Shown here: positions 6,828 to 7,949 of the stretch, piece by piece
Layout of the letters: each line of letters starts with the position of its first letter
How positions within the stretch are numbered: position 1 is the first letter of the stretch
Assembly: GCA_903829565.1 (NCBI GenBank)
Contig: CAIKQM010000049.1
Coordinates: forward strand, 1 to 7,949
Source: an uncultured Planctomycetota bacterium
GTDB taxonomy: Bacteria; Planctomycetota; UBA1135; GCA-002686595
Direction: 5' to 3'
DNA: 7,949 nucleotides
Position numbers and translations under genes: made by a program
Notes under the pieces: generated by a model
Seen by the model: only the letters and a program-made list of their open reading frames with translations
Database searches by the model: none
Told to the model about the DNA's origin: nothing

Positions 6828-7949
6828 GTGCACCCGACGCTGCATCACCTGCTGCTGACCTCTGTAGTGCTGGCGCATGCGCTCAGCAGCAGCACAGAAG
6901 CCCGTCAAGACAACTTGACAGGCCAAGATGCGGCGGAGGAACAAGAGTTCGTCACACGCAGCTTCTCCATTCCTGATGTGCGTGCGGTCCAAGCTGACTG
7001 GGCTGCCGCGGAAGCACACGCGACAGCGGGTCGCTGGAGTGATGCCGTGGCTTTGTGGCAGCGCATGCTGGAGCAGGAAAGTGCTACCGTGCTGGCCGGT
7101 GCACTGATTCGCGACGCGCGCGGTTCTGAATCCCAGCAGCTGGTGCACGCCGGCGCGGCTCCTTCCGCGCGCGCCAAGTTGCTGGCACTGCCAAAGTCTG
7201 CTCGTGATGCCTATCAGTTGCGCTACGAGCCGCAGGCTGCTCGCCTCTACGCCGGTGCGCTGGCTGCACAGGATGAAGCTGGTCTTTTGACCGTTGCTGC
7301 GCGCTGGCCGCTGTGCAAGTCCGCGGTGCAAGCAGCTTTCGCGGCTGGTGATCTGGCCTGGGAACGCGGTGATCTCACCAGCGCCCACGATGCGTGGTCG
7401 CGCGCGGTCGGTCTACTCAACTTGACTACGCGTGGCCCGCGTACAGCGGATGACTGGCGCATTGCTAGCCAAATGGCTGAGAGCCAAGCCGGTTTGCAAG
7501 CGCGTTGTGCAGAGATCATCACATGGCTCGGCGCCTACACCGACGACGATTGGCCCGCACGCGGTGCGGCTTTGGTAGGCGAAGGCAAGGCGCTCGGTCC
7601 TACACCTAGCGCCGATGCAGGTGGCGCAGGTGCTGCACGCCGCATCGCTTCAGCACAAAGCGATCCGCTGGTGCGCGCCACGCGCAACGATGCCTTGTGG
7701 CCGACAGTCGCTGGCGACAGCTTGCTGATCAACACGGGCCTGCGTTTGCTGGCCTTGTCGTCGTGGACTGGCGATGTGCTCTGGGACTCCAAGGAAACGC
7801 GCGGTTGGGAATCGCTCTCACCCAAGCGTCGCGAGGATTGTTTCCTCGGAGTGGACCGTCAGAACTTGATGCTGGGGGCCTGCGTCGCTGACGGCGTGGC
7901 CGTGGCTCCGCTGCAGTTGCCCTACACGCGCTTGCCGCAGCAGAAGTTC
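6828..7949 (+). CDS. Exported TPR-like / PQQ-type beta-propeller protein, 3' end missing
   Basis: An open frame of 374 codons runs off the right edge, so the C-terminus is unseen. The GTG start is supported by AGGAG seven bases upstream, 10 bases after the previous stop. The N-terminus (HHLLLTSVVLAHALSSS) looks like a weak signal peptide: hydrophobic core, small residues after it, but no Lys or Arg in the first part. Residues about 57-82 (AEAHATAGRWSDAVALWQRM) and 165-195 (FAAGDLAWERGDLTSAHDAW) read as TPR-like helix pairs. Residues about 290-320 (LWPTVAGDSLLINTGLRLLA, then LSSWTGDVLWDS) match a PQQ/BamB-like propeller blade, with the typical W-P-V-x-G-D start and alpha-TG-x-V-x-W end. Helices followed by a propeller would suit an envelope scaffold or binding protein; such propellers need not bind PQQ. 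Full length, blade number and function cannot be judged here. Codon use resembles that of the neighbours. Confidence 0.8.
   Translation, partial: MHPTLHHLLLTSVVLAHALSSSTEARQDNLTGQDAAEEQEFVTRSFSIPDVRAVQADWAAAEAHATAGRWSDAVALWQRMLEQESATVLAGALIRDARGSESQQLVHAGAAPSARAKLLALPKSARDAYQLRYEPQAARLYAGALAAQDEAGLLTVAARWPLCKSAVQAAFAAGDLAWERGDLTSAHDAWSRAVGLLNLTTRGPRTADDWRIASQMAESQAGLQARCAEIITWLGAYTDDDWPARGAALVGEGKALGPTPSADAGGAGAARRIASAQSDPLVRATRNDALWPTVAGDSLLINTGLRLLALSSWTGDVLWDSKETRGWESLSPKRREDCFLGVDRQNLMLGACVADGVAVAPLQLPYTRLPQQKF

Noticed and set aside
6372..7388. 338-codon open frame on the - strand across the last junction
   Set aside because: It overlaps two + strand genes that have membrane, TPR-like and propeller features; its own translation shows none.
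1..7949. CRISPR arrays, tRNA or rRNA genes, insertion sequences, phage or defence genes
   Set aside because: No spaced direct repeats, cloverleaf-like segments, terminal inverted repeats or transposase motifs were seen; nearly all of the window is coding.

Overview
This window is a compact, single-direction gene cluster from a GC-rich bacterium. All five genes lie on the + strand and junctions are 10 bases or less, or overlap, so it reads as one operon entering at base 238 and running off the right edge. The order is a MoxR-type AAA+ ATPase, a soluble DUF58 protein, a BatA-type membrane protein with a von Willebrand A (VWA) domain, a second large membrane VWA protein with a glutamine-amidotransferase-like fold, and the first 374 codons of an exported protein with TPR-like helices and the start of a PQQ-type beta-propeller. 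This gene order and the very long VWA/amidotransferase-like membrane proteins are most familiar from Planctomycetota. I infer that phylum with moderate confidence from architecture alone; no rRNA or other phylogenetic marker is present.

Layout: 1-237 is a leader region with no convincing gene. It holds one weak hairpin, and an in-frame TAG six bases before the first ATG fixes the start of the ATPase gene. 238-1260 is MoxR; 1271-2191 is DUF58; 2188-4437 is the BatA-like protein (ATGA overlap with DUF58); 4448-6817 is the second VWA membrane protein, reached through an unusual double ATGA junction; 6828-7949 is the propeller protein, whose ribosome binding site overlaps the previous stop codon and whose 3' end is outside the window.

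How the genes may work together: MoxR ATPases are generally found beside VWA or DUF58 proteins and are thought to act as chaperone-like remodelers that use metal-binding (MIDAS) proteins as adaptors (RavA-ViaA, CbbQ-CbbO and NorQ-NorD are studied examples). Here one ATPase is followed by three proteins carrying a DxSxS MIDAS motif. The ATPase and DUF58 protein look cytoplasmic. Positive-inside loops predict that the two larger VWA proteins expose their VWA and amidotransferase-like domains outside the cytoplasmic membrane. The propeller protein also looks exported. A cell-envelope assembly or maintenance machine is a reasonable inference, but substrate and function cannot be read from the sequence. 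The core MoxR-DUF58-BatA arrangement is a known conserved type, not a new system. The less documented parts are the paired membrane VWA proteins with apparently non-catalytic amidotransferase folds, the double ATGA junction, and the coupling to a TPR/propeller protein.
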